A stretch of 64,000 nt of DNA from Alkalihalobacterium alkalinitrilicum (GTDB taxonomy: Bacteria; Bacillota; Bacilli; Bacillales; Bacillaceae_F), in NCBI RefSeq assembly GCF_002019605.1, contig NZ_KV917368.1:1571958-1635957 (forward strand). Direction: 5' to 3'. Numbering within the stretch: position 1 is the stretch's first letter; every line of letters starts with the position of its first letter. Position numbers and translations under genes: made by a program. The notes beneath the pieces were generated by a model, which did no database searches, was not told the origin of the DNA, and worked only from the letters and a program-made list of their open reading frames with translations. Positions 27,104-36,744 of this stretch are shown here, in pieces.

Positions 27104-27934
27104 TTAAACCGATTGCCTTTTTTGTTCATTTAGTTCAATATCTTCAACCACTTCTTGATGTTCACTAGGTAAATGTTTTCTTATTAGCCTATCGTAAATA
27201 GCTCCTCCTACAACGGCCCCAAGGAGCGGAAAGATGATAGGAACTAAGAAATACCAATTCGCTGCTGGTAATGCCACCTCTCCCCAACCAACTAAAGAAG
27301 TGAAAAGTTTTGGCCCGAAGTCACGGGCGGGATTCATAGCAAACCCTGTTAAACTACCAAATGCACCACCTAGAATGGCTACTAAAATACCAACTGCTAG
27401 AGGGAACAAATACTTCGGAGGTGCAAATGCATTTCGCTCGTCTATAAATGCGAAAATCCCTGCTATTAACACCGCTGTGATGACCAACTCTATTATGCCA
27501 GCACTAAACCAACTTAAATAAGGAGCTGGAAAGGTAGAAAAAATGCTAGCCATTCCTTGACTTTCTACACTACCTATCAATATTCCAGTCGTTTCTTGGT
27601 AGGCTTGAAACGCTTGATAGTATAAAAAGTATACGGTTGCTGCACCTGTAAAAGCTCCTACTACCTGTGCAATAACATATGGAATTACTTTTTTCCATGG
27701 AAAACCACGATACAAAGCTAAAGATAATGTAACAGCAGGATTAATATGGGCTCCAGAAATTGTCGCAGTCATATAGAGAGCCAATGAAATCCCCATACCC
27801 CAAATGATTGAAATCTCCCACATACCAAACTCACTGCCATTAAGTACTAGACTTGCAACACAACCAGCACCGATAAAAATAAGAATAAAGCACCCAATAA
27901 ACTCAGCTATAACTTCACCTTTAGTTACTTTCAT
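27104..27934 (-). CDS. glpF: Glycerol uptake facilitator (aquaglyceroporin)
   Basis: 276 aa MIP-family channel with six membrane segments. The two half-helix motifs are NPA at 65-67 and NPARD at 201-205; the Asp after the second NPAR is typical of glycerol channels as opposed to water channels. It heads the dehydratase operon, where pduF or glpF genes often sit. GGAGGGA precedes the ATG. It probably admits glycerol or propanediol by facilitated diffusion. Confidence 0.93.
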   Translation of the reverse strand: MKVTKGEVIAEFIGCFILIFIGAGCVASLVLNGSEFGMWEISIIWGMGISLALYMTATISGAHINPAVTLSLALYRGFPWKKVIPYVIAQVVGAFTGAATVYFLYYQAFQAYQETTGILIGSVESQGMASIFSTFPAPYLSWFSAGIIELVITAVLIAGIFAFIDERNAFAPPKYLFPLAVGILVAILGGAFGSLTGFAMNPARDFGPKLFTSLVGWGEVALPAANWYFLVPIIFPLLGAVVGGAIYDRLIRKHLPSEHQEVVEDIELNEQKRQSV

Positions 27935-28007
27935 TTGTTCCCTCCTTTTAAGCGTATTTTTAGATCTGAATTTTTTAAATATTCAGTTGTTATACCTAAT
28001 TCTAAAT

Positions 28008-28021
28008 TGAAAGCGCTTTCT
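28008..28021. promoter_or_regulatory. cre box upstream of glpF-dehydratase operon
   Basis: TGAAAGCGCTTTCT differs from the palindromic CcpA target TGAAAGCGCTTTCA only in the last base. It lies 74 bp before the glpF start. A TATAAC (complement of 27989-27994) sits downstream on the minus strand such that the -35 region would overlap the box, consistent with repression by CcpA when glucose is present. Confidence 0.75.
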
Positions 28022-28206
28022 TAACTCTGTAAAATCAAAATACTTTTTAGGATAGAATATACTTTTTTAAGTAATGAAATAGCACTGTAAAACATTGAAT
28101 ACTGAAAATGTAATTTTTGTTTTATTATTGGATAGTTAGCTTTGATTAGAAAAACAACTAAGTTGGGATGATCGTTCTTATCAACTATTTTTCCTTAAAA
28201 GCAAAA

Positions 28207-28250
28207 CACCTTTACCACTATCAAGCGGTAAAGGTGCCTGGCACCCGTAT
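28207..28250. other. Hairpin with GGTGCCTGGCACC motif
   Basis: CACCTTTACC (28208-28217) pairs with GGTAAAGGTG, followed at once by the palindrome GGTGCCTGGCACC. It may terminate transcription between the pseudogene and the operon promoter. The remainder of 28030-28300 has no gene that I can support. Confidence 0.5.
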
Positions 28251-28306
28251 TCGTTACGGATTTTAATTGACGTATTTATTTATAGAAAAATCACCCCAAA
28301 ACAAGC

Positions 28307-29430
28307 TTATTGCCCTAAAATTTTGGGTTTGTCCATGACTTTCTTCCTCGATTGTGACAAATAATATATTAATTCACTGAATACGGCTGCTAATATCCCC
28401 ATTAATAACCCATTGGAAACGAGCGGTTAAACGATTACAGGTATTTGCAGAAATGCCTCTGTTGGAATGTTCATGATTGCCATTCCTAACAAAGCTGGAA
28501 ACGCAATGCGATAAATAGATTTTGAGGTAAATTGGAAGCCTTCAATATTTCTAAGTGCAGACGGAAATAACTGCAAATACGTCACAAACAAAATCGTATT
28601 CCCTACGCTGTGATGTATAGTAGAAAAGAATGTACTTAATGTTGGGATAGCGCCTATAATGAAAAATAGGACCGAACCAATGAGAAACCTATCTTTAATT
28701 CCTGTCGATTGTAAAAAAACGAGTGAAGATGCGTAAGGGGCATAATGGACAAGTCCCAACATACCAGATATTGATGTATACCCTCTGGATAGCATGAGAG
28801 GTGAACGATATTGCTTCGGTTGAGTCTCCCTTTCATAGATATCTTCCGCGCCTTTTAAAGTCGCGATCGTTTTGGTTGTATTTTATAACCCAGTAATGAC
28901 AACGATCAGCACAATTCCCCATGCAAGACTTAGCTCACCCCACGAAAAGCATGTAAGGAAAGGAGTTGTTTTTACAGTACTGACAGTTTCATGCTGAAAA
29001 AGGGAAACCGTCCCAATCCAACCATCTACCATTCCTATAAGTAAGGAGAGGTTACTTATAACCCCCTTCCCTTTTACATTTAGATAAATCGTGAAAGCAG
29101 CGATCATAAAAGAAAAACAAGCCATATAAACATCAATATACTCACTATTATTTAAACCTAGCATTCCTTTAAGAAAAATATAGATTAACTGATTGGCAAG
29201 CAGTAATAAAAAGACGAACATCACAACTGGCGTGAACCATTTCTTTAATAGATTCGCAAGTCCAAACATTCCTAAAATAGAAACTAGCAGACCAGAGATA
29301 ATAGCTCCCACAGCGATGCTTCCACCTATGGTTGTTAACTCCATATTTAAAGTACTGGCGGTTGCTGCTAAACTTAAAATAACCCCTATCTTATCCTCCC
29401 AAAATTCACAATGGATAGTTCGTATCATTT
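28307..29430 (-). pseudogene. Purine/uracil-type (NCS2) permease, decayed
   Basis: Hydrophobic protein fragments lie in shifted frames: 28883-29428 (about five membrane segments, ending LAWGIVLIVVITGL), a linking frame TTKTIATLKGAEDIYERET, then 28427-28795 (SRGYTSISGMLGLVHYAPY, GAIPTLSTFFSTIHHSVG). After an in-frame TAA the C-terminus continues NGLLMGILAAVFSELIYYL to 28309. The order and motifs fit xanthine/uracil permeases. The N-terminal quarter is missing or unrecognisable upstream of 29430. Confidence 0.65.
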
Positions 29431-29817
29431 CGCAACAGACTTTGAATGCACTCCATTTGCAAGTACTTCCCTCATTACATAAAAAAGGGATATACCTTAA
29501 TACACCAAATACATTACCAGTTAAATTGTCTTCTAATCGTTACGTTAAATTTGAACCAAGACCACTAATTTCCCCTCTAATTTCAGCTATCATTTGTATT
29601 CCCCTACCTAATTGGAATTTAATGGACTGTCCCTCTTCTTTAAGGCAACATATTAACTCATCGTGATGGTGAACTGCCCATGTCAAGTAGACAGTCTCCC
29701 CTCTCACATTTCCCCCATGTTTCATTTTAGGACAGTGTATTAAAACGGCACATTTTGTAATTTTTTTATTAATATTCACTTTTGGAAAACTATTCTTATT
29801 GGTATGTCAACACTAAA

Positions 29818-30678
29818 TCAAACAATTTTTTTAGGGGCTAAGTTTCGATAACTTGCTGGACTTTGATACCCCAGGGCACTGTGCGAACGGATGTTATTGT
29901 ACCAATTGATATAATCAAACAGTTCAAGTTCTAGGTGGTTAAGGGAATGGAACTGCTCCCCATGAATTAGTTCTGTTTTTAAAATCTTAAGTGTCGCTTC
30001 TGCCACTGCATTATCATAAGGGTTTCCTTTATCGCTCAATGAACGTTCAATCTCATTTTCACTTAATAATTCATCAATAGCTACGTTTTTAAACTCAGAT
30101 CCGCGATCTGTATGAAAGAGTTTTACATTCTCTAATGGCCGATTAACCGTTGCGAAGGCGCGTTGAACCAAAGCTGCGTCTTTGCGTTTTCCAACGCTAT
30201 AACCAACTAGTTCTCTATTATATAAATCAATTAAAAAACAGACGTAGCTCCAATAATGTCCTACTTTGACGTACGTTAAATCACTAACCAGTACGGACAT
30301 TTCTTCATTCACTTGGAATTCCTGATCTAATATGTTTCGAACGGATTCTTCATTTGGCTGAGAGCTCATTGGTTTGTAGGAAGGTTGTGCATACTTCGAT
30401 TGGATTCCGAGCTCTTTCATCAACCTTCCTATGCGACGTCTGGAAACCTTGTGACCCGCTTTTAAAAGCTCTCGTTTTATTTTACGAGTTCCATATACTT
30501 TACGGTTTTCATTAAAGATTTTTAGTATTTTTTCTTTTAATTCTTGTTCTTCTGTAGCCTTTTCCTTTTCTTTTTGAGCAGCTACTTCTGTTTCATAATA
30601 AAAGGTGCTTCGAGCTATTTGTAGGACTTTGCACATTGCTGATACCGAATAGAAGTGCCGATTTTTCTCAATGACTTC
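29818..30678 (-). CDS. IS3-family transposase orfB
   Basis: The rve catalytic half of the transposase. DDE residues are in VLVSDLTYVKVG, LFHTDRGSEFKN and DKGNPYDNAVAEATLKILKTE. An ATG at 30636 exists, but the frame extends upstream into the orfA overlap (GRKIEVIEKNRHFYSVS), so it is normally made as an OrfAB fusion by -1 slippage, probably at the A-AAA of CGAAAATAG just before the orfA stop. The frame is intact. Confidence 0.88.
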   Translation of the reverse strand, partial: EVIEKNRHFYSVSAMCKVLQIARSTFYYETEVAAQKEKEKATEEQELKEKILKIFNENRKVYGTRKIKRELLKAGHKVSRRRIGRLMKELGIQSKYAQPSYKPMSSQPNEESVRNILDQEFQVNEEMSVLVSDLTYVKVGHYWSYVCFLIDLYNRELVGYSVGKRKDAALVQRAFATVNRPLENVKLFHTDRGSEFKNVAIDELLSENEIERSLSDKGNPYDNAVAEATLKILKTELIHGEQFHSLNHLELELFDYINWYNNIRSHSALGYQSPASYRNLAPKKIV

Positions 30679-30959
30679 TATTTTCGCCCCATGATCAGCG
30701 CGGCTTGCTTTAAAATATCGACTTCCATTTCTAGCTGTTTATTTCTTTTTCTTAACTCAATCAATTCTTGTTCCTCTGGACTTCGATTGTCTTTCTCTTT
30801 GAAGGAACCAGACTGTTGAAACTGAGTAATCCACCTGTCTAAAGCAGACGGAGTTAATTCATATTCACGGACAATATCTTGACGACTTTTTCCACATTCA
30901 TATAAAGCAACCACTTGCTTCTTGAATTCTGTGGTAAACGTTCTTCTTTTTTGGGACAT
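30678..30959 (-). CDS. IS3-family transposase orfA
   Basis: 93 aa from the ATG at 30959, with GAGGAG upstream. A helix-turn-helix (EFKKQVVALYECGKSRQDIV) and a leucine-zipper-like C-terminus (ELIELRKRNKQLEMEVDILK) bind the element ends and dimerise. Stops at TAG within the presumed slippage region. Confidence 0.88.
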   Translation of the reverse strand: MSQKRRTFTTEFKKQVVALYECGKSRQDIVREYELTPSALDRWITQFQQSGSFKEKDNRSPEEQELIELRKRNKQLEMEVDILKQAALIMGRK

Positions 30960-31113
30960 AGTAGATTCGCTCCTCACTCGTTATATGTTATTCTACTAGC
31001 CCTTATTTTTATTGTCCAACTAAGTGTAGCCTATCCATATTTATAGTGTCTCATAATAGAACATTCAAAATCTAATTCTTTTTATAAATCTAGTAAGAGT
31101 AAGTATTAATAAA

Positions 31114-31130
31114 TTGGCACAACTATTGCA
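31114..31130 (+). promoter_or_regulatory. -24/-12 (sigma-54/SigL) promoter
   Basis: TTGGCAC-N5-TTGCA matches the SigL consensus TGGCAC-N5-TTGC exactly in sequence and spacing. It lies about 78 bp upstream of the small gene that precedes the amidase. The IS3 end is only about 85 bp upstream, where an activator-binding site would usually lie. Confidence 0.75.
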
Positions 31131-31207
31131 ATTCAATATTCAAACGAGTAAAGGAGGACAGGTTTCACCATTGTAATTTCCATTCATAATATTAGGAGGT
31201 GCTAGTT

Positions 31208-31390
31208 TTGGAGACAAATGCAGAAATATTGTTAAAATCAAGGCAAATTAAAGTGACTTCTGAAGAAGGTATTACTCTTGAAAATCAGTGGACAGCTATT
31301 CAACACTTAAAGGGAGATTTAGACAATTTAGGTATTGGCCCCGAAGATATAGCTCTTTGTCATGATTCAGGAAGGAGTGGTAGAGAATGA
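31208..31390 (+). CDS. Small amidase-partner protein, 60 aa (AtzG-like)
   Basis: 60 aa from a TTG at 31208 with AGGAGG 8 bases upstream; reading from 31199 would include that site's edge. It is acidic, with no membrane segment. Its stop overlaps the amidase ATG (ATGA), so the two are coupled. Small DUF4089/AtzG-type proteins in this position support the related amidase AtzE/AtzF group; similarity here is by size and context more than by motif. Confidence 0.55.
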   Translation: METNAEILLKSRQIKVTSEEGITLENQWTAIQHLKGDLDNLGIGPEDIALCHDSGRSGRE

Positions 31391-32808
31391 GTAAAGATCT
31401 TGCGCAAATGACGATATCTGAATTGGCACCAATGTTACGTCAGGGTGATATTTCTCCAGTTGACATTACTAAATCCTTATTTAAAAGAATTGATGATTTC
31501 GAAGGTCAAATTAATGCCTTTATCGAGCATGATTAGGACAAAATAATAAATTTATCGAAACAAGCAGAGCAAGACATACAAGCAGGAAACTATAAAGGAA
31601 ATCTTCATGGCATCCCATTAACATTAAAAGATATTCTTTATTTTAAAGGTGAGAAGGTCACGATGGGTTCGAAAATACATGAAAATTTTATCCCAGATTA
31701 CGATGCTACTGTCATAACTAAGCTAAAAGAAGCAGGAGTTGCTTTTAGTGGAAAGTTAAATATGCATGAATATGCTTGGGGTGCCAATACAACAAACCCT
31801 CACTTTGGTCCATGTCGAAACCCTTGGAATACTGAAAAAATTCCTGGTGGCTCAAGTGGTGGATCAGGGGCCGCTGTGGCTGCTGATATGACAATAGCCT
31901 CACTCGGCACTGATACGGGTGGATCCATTCGTATTCCAGCATCAGCATGTGGAATTGTTGGATTAAAGCCCACACATGGAAGAGTGAGTAAATATGGATG
32001 CTTCCCACTTGCATGGTCACTTGATCATATCGGACCAATGACTAAGAGTGTTGAAGATGCCGCTATTATGCTAGATTATATTGCTGGGTATGATGTCAAG
32101 GATCCGACAACAGTAGACATCCCAAAAGGAAACTACCATGATTTATTAAGTACTGATATAAAAGGGAAAATTATTGGAATAAATGAAGAGTACTTTTTCA
32201 AAAATGTCGATAGCTCTGTAGAAAAGCATGTCAGAAAAGCGATTTTAGAATTAGAGTCTTTGGGAGCAAAAATAGAAGAAGTAAAGATCCCAGCTCTTCA
32301 ATATTCTGAATATGCAGAAATGATAACCATCATAAGCGAAGCCAGTACAATCCATTACGAAAATTTAATTGCTAGAGAACACGATTTTGGTGATGATGTT
32401 CGCTTCTTACTGAAACTAGGGCAACTCCCGTCAGCAGTAGATTATTTGCAGGCACTACAAATAAGAAAACAAATGACTAAAGATTTTGCTCAAATTTTTA
32501 AAAAGGTCGATGCCCTTATCTCTCCTACATTGCCATTTTTACCTCCGAATATTGGTGAAGATAAGGTTATTATTAACCACAACGAAGGAATGTTTCTAGA
32601 TCACGTAATACGTTTTACTGGTCCAGGAAATATTAGTGGCCTTCCAGCTATTTCTATTCCATGTGGTCTCCATCAAGGATTACCAGTAGGAATGCAAATA
32701 ATAGGCCCTGCCTTTAAAGAAGAGAACATTTTAAACATTGCTTATGCTTTTGAGCAAACGAACCCATTATTAGGCCAAAAACCAAACTTAGAAAAAGCAA
32801 AAATTTAA
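31387..32808 (+). pseudogene. Amidase-signature hydrolase with in-frame TAG
   Basis: A 473-codon frame in one phase, broken only by TAG at 31534-31536 (codon 50). Amidase signature residues are present downstream: the catalytic Lys in HGIPLTLKDILYF, the cis-Ser and nucleophile in PGGSSGGSGAAVAA and GTDTGGSIRIPASACG. A restart at ATG 31663 (MGSKIHENF) would lose the catalytic Lys, so it would not rescue activity. It may be a recent nonsense mutation. Probable substrates are amides in a nitrogen-scavenging pathway under SigL control. Confidence 0.8.
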
Positions 32809-32845
32809 CTACGCTGCTGAAAAATGGATTGAAAGAAAAATCCCT

Positions 32846-32873
32846 AAGGCTGGAATGAATTCCAGCCTTTTAA
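32846..32873 (+). terminator. Terminator after the amidase gene
   Basis: AAGGCTGGAAT pairs with ATTCCAGCCTT, followed by TT. The gap from 32874 to 33102 holds nothing else that I can support. Confidence 0.75.
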
Positions 32874-33102
32874 GTTTATATTTACTCCTTCAATACACAA
32901 ATCGTAAAAGCGCTCATTTAATTGCTTCTTTCTCATTGACCCCATCAATTGATAAAGTCTGGAACTTGCTGAGATGACCTAAACTTTTTAACAGGGAGCA
33001 GTTCACTGTCCCCCATTGAGCTAATGCTTTACCAGGTTGGGGGACAGATAAAACCATTAATTCTTGGAAAATTAATCCGTGTAACAGATGGGAGGTGTAC
33101 AT

Positions 33103-33270
33103 ATGACCAAGCGCAATAATAAAGGCGGAAGTAAAAATCAAAGTGCCCCAGCAAGACACGGAAAGTTAGATACGGAATTTGGTCGAGAGATTGGCGATAA
33201 CAATAAAGGAACAGAATACAACTCGCGACGTGGTAGCAAATCGCAATTAAAACACCCGAATAACCATTAA
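33103..33270 (+). CDS. Small hydrophilic protein, possibly spore-associated
   Basis: 55 aa from the ATG at 33103 behind GGGAGGTG. Rich in Asn, Lys, Ser and Gly (MTKRNNKGGSKNQSAPARHG), with LDTEFGREIGDNNKG in the middle. The TEFGREIG segment resembles the protease-cut segment of small acid-soluble spore proteins (EF/EI-A-S-E), which is why I suggest a spore role, but it is not a clear alpha/beta or gamma SASP. The IS1182 element inserted 8 bases after its stop. Confidence 0.6.
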   Translation: MTKRNNKGGSKNQSAPARHGKLDTEFGREIGDNNKGTEYNSRRGSKSQLKHPNNH

Positions 33271-34557
33271 AAAAGAACGAGGCTGGGACATAACTAGCCA
33301 AAAATAATAAAAAAGGGTTCCAATCATAAAAATAAAATGATTGGAACCCTTTTTCTGTTTATTTATTCTATTATCCGATACTTGATCGGCGTTCGCGGCG
33401 GTGTACTTCCGTAAGTTCACCGCCATGAACGCAAACCCCAATTCGTTTATAACATTCTCGTCGCCCCTTACGGACATTCGAGTGAAACGCAAATTAGCCT
33501 TCAGATTTCCAAAAACTGGTTCTACGTCAACCTTACGTCGGCCATAGATCTCACCCGTTTTCTCTTCTGAAAACAGCAGCTGTTGAATTAGCTTCTTTTG
33601 TTGTTCCCATTTTTCATTGATTAAGATTTTTCGATTGTTCCCTTCCTTTGCTTTGGTACATTGAGAGCGGAAGGGGCAATCTGAACAATCTTCACATTCA
33701 TAAACACTGAATGCTCGTGTAAAACCATTACGATCTGTGCGGTTCGACTCGTAACGAAACGTCAGCTTTTTCCCATTTGGGCACGTAAATGAATCATCTT
33801 CCTTATGATAATCCCAATTGGCTGTCTGAAATTCGTCTTGTTTAAAATGCTTTTTCTTCTCTTTACGATATGTATTGTACGTGATAAGGGGCGTGCGCTT
33901 TCGATTATTAAGCACATCCTCATAATTTTCCTCACTTCCATAACCAGCGTCTGCGACAATATATTCTGGGAGTTCAAAGAAATGGTGCTCAATTTTATCA
34001 AGGAATGGGCGTAACGTACGTGTATCAGTTGGATTGGGAAAAATCTCGTAAGCGAGCGTATATTGACCTTCTGTCGCAATTTGTACATTATAACCAGCTT
34101 TCAGTTGTCCATTTTTCATATAATCATCTTTCATACGCATAAACGTGGCATCGTGGTCTGTCTTTGAATAACTATTCCGTCCTTTGAAGATTTCCATGTC
34201 TTTTTGGTACTTCTGTTTGCGCATGAAAAGATCTTGAAATTGTTTATGAGCTTTCTTTGGTTCTTTACGCTTTGAACGAAGGTCCTTCCTTTCGCTTGCC
34301 CCTTCACTTGCTTCAATTTGTTTAGTGTATTCTTCGACGGTCTCTTCTAACTTCTCTGTGATAAGAGAGAGCTCCTCGACTGAAAGTTCCTCAGTGCTTT
34401 CTCGCTCAATCTCAGGAATGATTTCTTTCTCCACCAACTCATCATACAATTGGTTTGATTTTTCGATCAGGCTGGCACTGTATTTTTCAATCGATTTTCG
34501 CCAAACGAATGAAAACTTATTGGCATTGGCTTCAATCTTAGTCCCGTCCTCCGATGG
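33247..34557 (-). pseudogene. IS1182-family transposase, N-terminally deleted
   Basis: The frame begins mid-protein (EDGTKIEANANKFSFVWRK, near 34550) and contains the catalytic region (YIVADAGYGSEENYE) and the C-terminal core (RRKVDVEPVFGNLKANLRFTR). The N-terminal half is missing. The frame lacks its own stop in the element: it reads through the terminal hairpin and inverted repeat and ends outside at 33247. It is not expected to be active. Confidence 0.8.
33314..33354. terminator. Terminator inside the IS1182 left end
   Basis: GGGTTCCAATCAT pairs with ATGATTGGAACCC, followed by TTTTT. Confidence 0.8.
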
Positions 34558-34631
34558 TTATTGTATAGGAACTTTAATTTTATCAGAGGTTGTCCTTTTT
34601 TTGTTTTGTAAAATGCAAAAACTTAAATACA

Positions 34632-34676
34632 TACGAAAGAGGCCCCGAGAACAAAAAACTGTTCTCGGGGCCTCTT
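34632..34676. terminator. Terminator inside the IS1182 right end
   Basis: AAAGAGGCCCCGAGAACA pairs with TGTTCTCGGGGCCTCTTT. A very stable stem; both flanks are A/T-rich so it could work in either direction. The following gap 34710-35110 is AT-rich and shows no gene. Confidence 0.8.
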
Positions 34677-35110
34677 TTAATTCCATTTACTGAGTTTTGT
34701 CCCAGCCTCTTTTATGCATTACCGAACATATATTCTTAATTTTAGTTTTATAATGTCCAATTAAAAACCTACTAATTTAGATGTATATATAGAAACATTT
34801 ATTTACACTTTTTTCTGATTATAGGTGACCTCGATACCATGATTATTGATATCTAGCTCTACCTGTTGAACAATGGGAAGATTACGACATGAGTTATGTC
34901 ATCTACTTCATCATAGTTAATGTCTAAGCAATTAAATTGTTATAACTTAAATTCCGGTTTAAAACAAATAGTCCCCTAATCATTTTTACATCATATACAG
35001 AACGTAAGATCCTATTCAAATGTACCAATCCCCTACTTATATTGTGACTTTATATTAATTTAAATTAGAACTATCCCATATAAATGAAGTAAACAATTCG
35101 AGGTGAATTT

Positions 35111-35746
35111 ATGCGTTGTGCAATTTACATTCGGGTCTCTACCGAAGAACAAGCCCGTGAGGGTTTTTCAATACGAGCCCAAAAAGAACGTCTTGAGATG
35201 TTTGCAATGTCGCAGGATTGGAACATTATTGATTACTACATTGACGAAGGACGATCCGCAAAAGATACGAACCGTGGACAGCTGCAACGGATGCTTGAAG
35301 ATATTGTAGAAAAGAAAATTGATGTAGTTTTGGTTTATCGATTAGACCGACTCACTAGATCCGTAATGGACCTCTACAAGCTCCTTGAACGGTTTGAAGA
35401 ACATGGGTGCATGTTTAAGTCATCAACGGAAGTATTTGATACGACTACACCAACTGGTAGATTATTTATTACACTGGTGGCCGCTGTGGCTCAATGGGAA
35501 CGTGAAAATTCAGCTGAACGAGTCAAATTCGGTATGCACCAAATGATTGAGGAAGGAAAGTGGCATGGTGGAACGGTGCCTTATGGTTATCAATACAACA
35601 AAAAGGAACGAACACTAGAAATTAATGATGATGAAGCAACTATACTTAAATATATCTTTAGCCTCTACCAGCAAGGTAAAGGAGATAATGCAATTGCAAA
35701 TATTATAAGCAATGAAATGAAATCGAGTAGAGGGAAAATAAGTTAA
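35111..35746 (+). pseudogene. Large serine recombinase, truncated
   Basis: The frame starts at ATG 35111 behind GAGGTGA. The catalytic domain is complete (IYIRVSTEEQAREGF with the serine; VVLVYRLDRLTRSV; AQWERENSAERV). It continues into the recombinase domain (GGTVPYGYQYNKKERTLEI) and then breaks at about residue 203. The last residues (KSSRGKIS) come from the 3' end of the adjoining group II intron. Full-length SpoIVCA/phage-integrase types are about 450-550 aa. It was therefore probably an element integrase, now dead. Confidence 0.8.
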
Positions 35747-35800
35747 CCTATTTTCGCCCCTCTCACAACACCGTACATACGGGTCTCGTATACGGCGTTT
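35728..35800 (-). ncRNA. Group II intron domains V and VI
   Basis: Read on the minus strand, CGCCGTAT (about 35797-35790) pairs with GTACGGTG (about 35774-35767), closing a domain V-like hairpin of about 31 nt. It is followed by a domain VI stem in which AGAGGGG and GAAAATA pair with TATTTTC and CCCTCT (35729-35763). Confidence 0.65.
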
Positions 35801-36744
35801 CAATTTATATTACAGTGTGTACTTTTAAGTAACGTTCTAAAGCAGAGGGTACTCCCCTTTGTTTTAGTCTTTTGTTTGAGATTGCTTTTTGAACAACTTT
35901 CGATAATCCGATATACCGATAACCTTTCCGGCAGAACGTTAATCCTTTCGCTTCTTCTTCAGGTATCCCTAATTGAGTTAGCGACTTGATTTGTTTTTTC
36001 GCTACCTTCCATTGTTTCCAGATGATTACCCTTAATCTTGAGCGTAATTTCTTATCTATTCGACTCATTGCTGTTTTCATATTTGCGATTCTAAAGTAAT
36101 TCACCCATCCGAATATGACTTGTTTCAGTTTCAGTATTCGGTAGTCTAACGGAACACTCCAATTTCGCTTTGTCAATTGTCGAAGCTTCCTTTGAAATTT
36201 CTGTACTGAAATTGGATGAGGCCGCACTTGATATCTCTTGTTATTAGGATCATAATAATACCCAAATCCCAAGAATTTTAACTCTTTTGGGCGAGAAACT
36301 TTACTCTTTTCGGCATTTACTATCCATCCTAATTTCTCTTCTATAAATCTCACGATTGATTTCATCACTCTGTCAGCGGCTTTTTCGCTTTTCACAAAGA
36401 TGAGTGCGTCATCAGCGTATCTTATGAATCGTAATCCTCTACTTTCTAATTCCTTATCGAGTTCATTCAACATAATATTACTCAATAATGGACTGAGGTT
36501 TCCTCCTTGCGGAGTACCAACCTGCGTTTCTTCATAGTTCCCATTTACCATTACTCCACTAACCAAGTATTTCCTAATTAGTGAGATGACGTCACCATCT
36601 TCTATTGTGTTGGCTATAATACGCATGAGTTTATCGTGATGAACTGTATCGAAAAATCTCTCTTTAGCGATATAAGATAGAACCATAAATAATTATCATC
36701 AAGACCTTAGGATCTTGTAAAATATATTAAAAGGAGAAATTATT

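Larger units (their letters stand above)
29808..31029 (-). mobile_element. IS3-family (IS150-like) element
   Basis: About 1.2 kb with overlapping orfA and orfB. Imperfect ends are visible: ACACTAAATCAAACAAT near 29808 and, on the complement near 31024, ACACTTAGTTGGACAAT (12 of 17 identical). I could not fix a target duplication. The interval 29430-29807 before it holds no convincing gene; a 79-codon frame at 29540-29779 lacks a ribosome site. Confidence 0.7.
33279..34709 (-). mobile_element. Deleted IS1182-family element
   Basis: The inverted ends GAGGCTGGGACATAAC (33279-33294) and, on the complement, GAGGCTGGGACAAAAC (34709-34694) match at 15 of 16 positions. Length 1,431 bp. Each end carries a strong inward hairpin terminator (33314-33354 and 34632-34676), which would insulate the transposase gene from outside transcription. 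Confidence 0.8.

Noticed and set aside
17003-27934. A Pdu-type microcompartment operon
   Set aside because: No shell protein, no CoA-acylating PduP and no targeting extensions on the dehydratase subunits are seen.
28008-28021. Binding site of the response regulator
   Set aside because: The palindrome matches the CcpA cre consensus too well; a regulator site may be elsewhere, for example in the AT-rich stretch closer to glpF.
29540-29779. 79-codon frame on the minus strand
   Set aside because: No ribosome site at the start, no recognisable family, and it lies between a decayed permease gene and an IS3 end. It may be a remnant.
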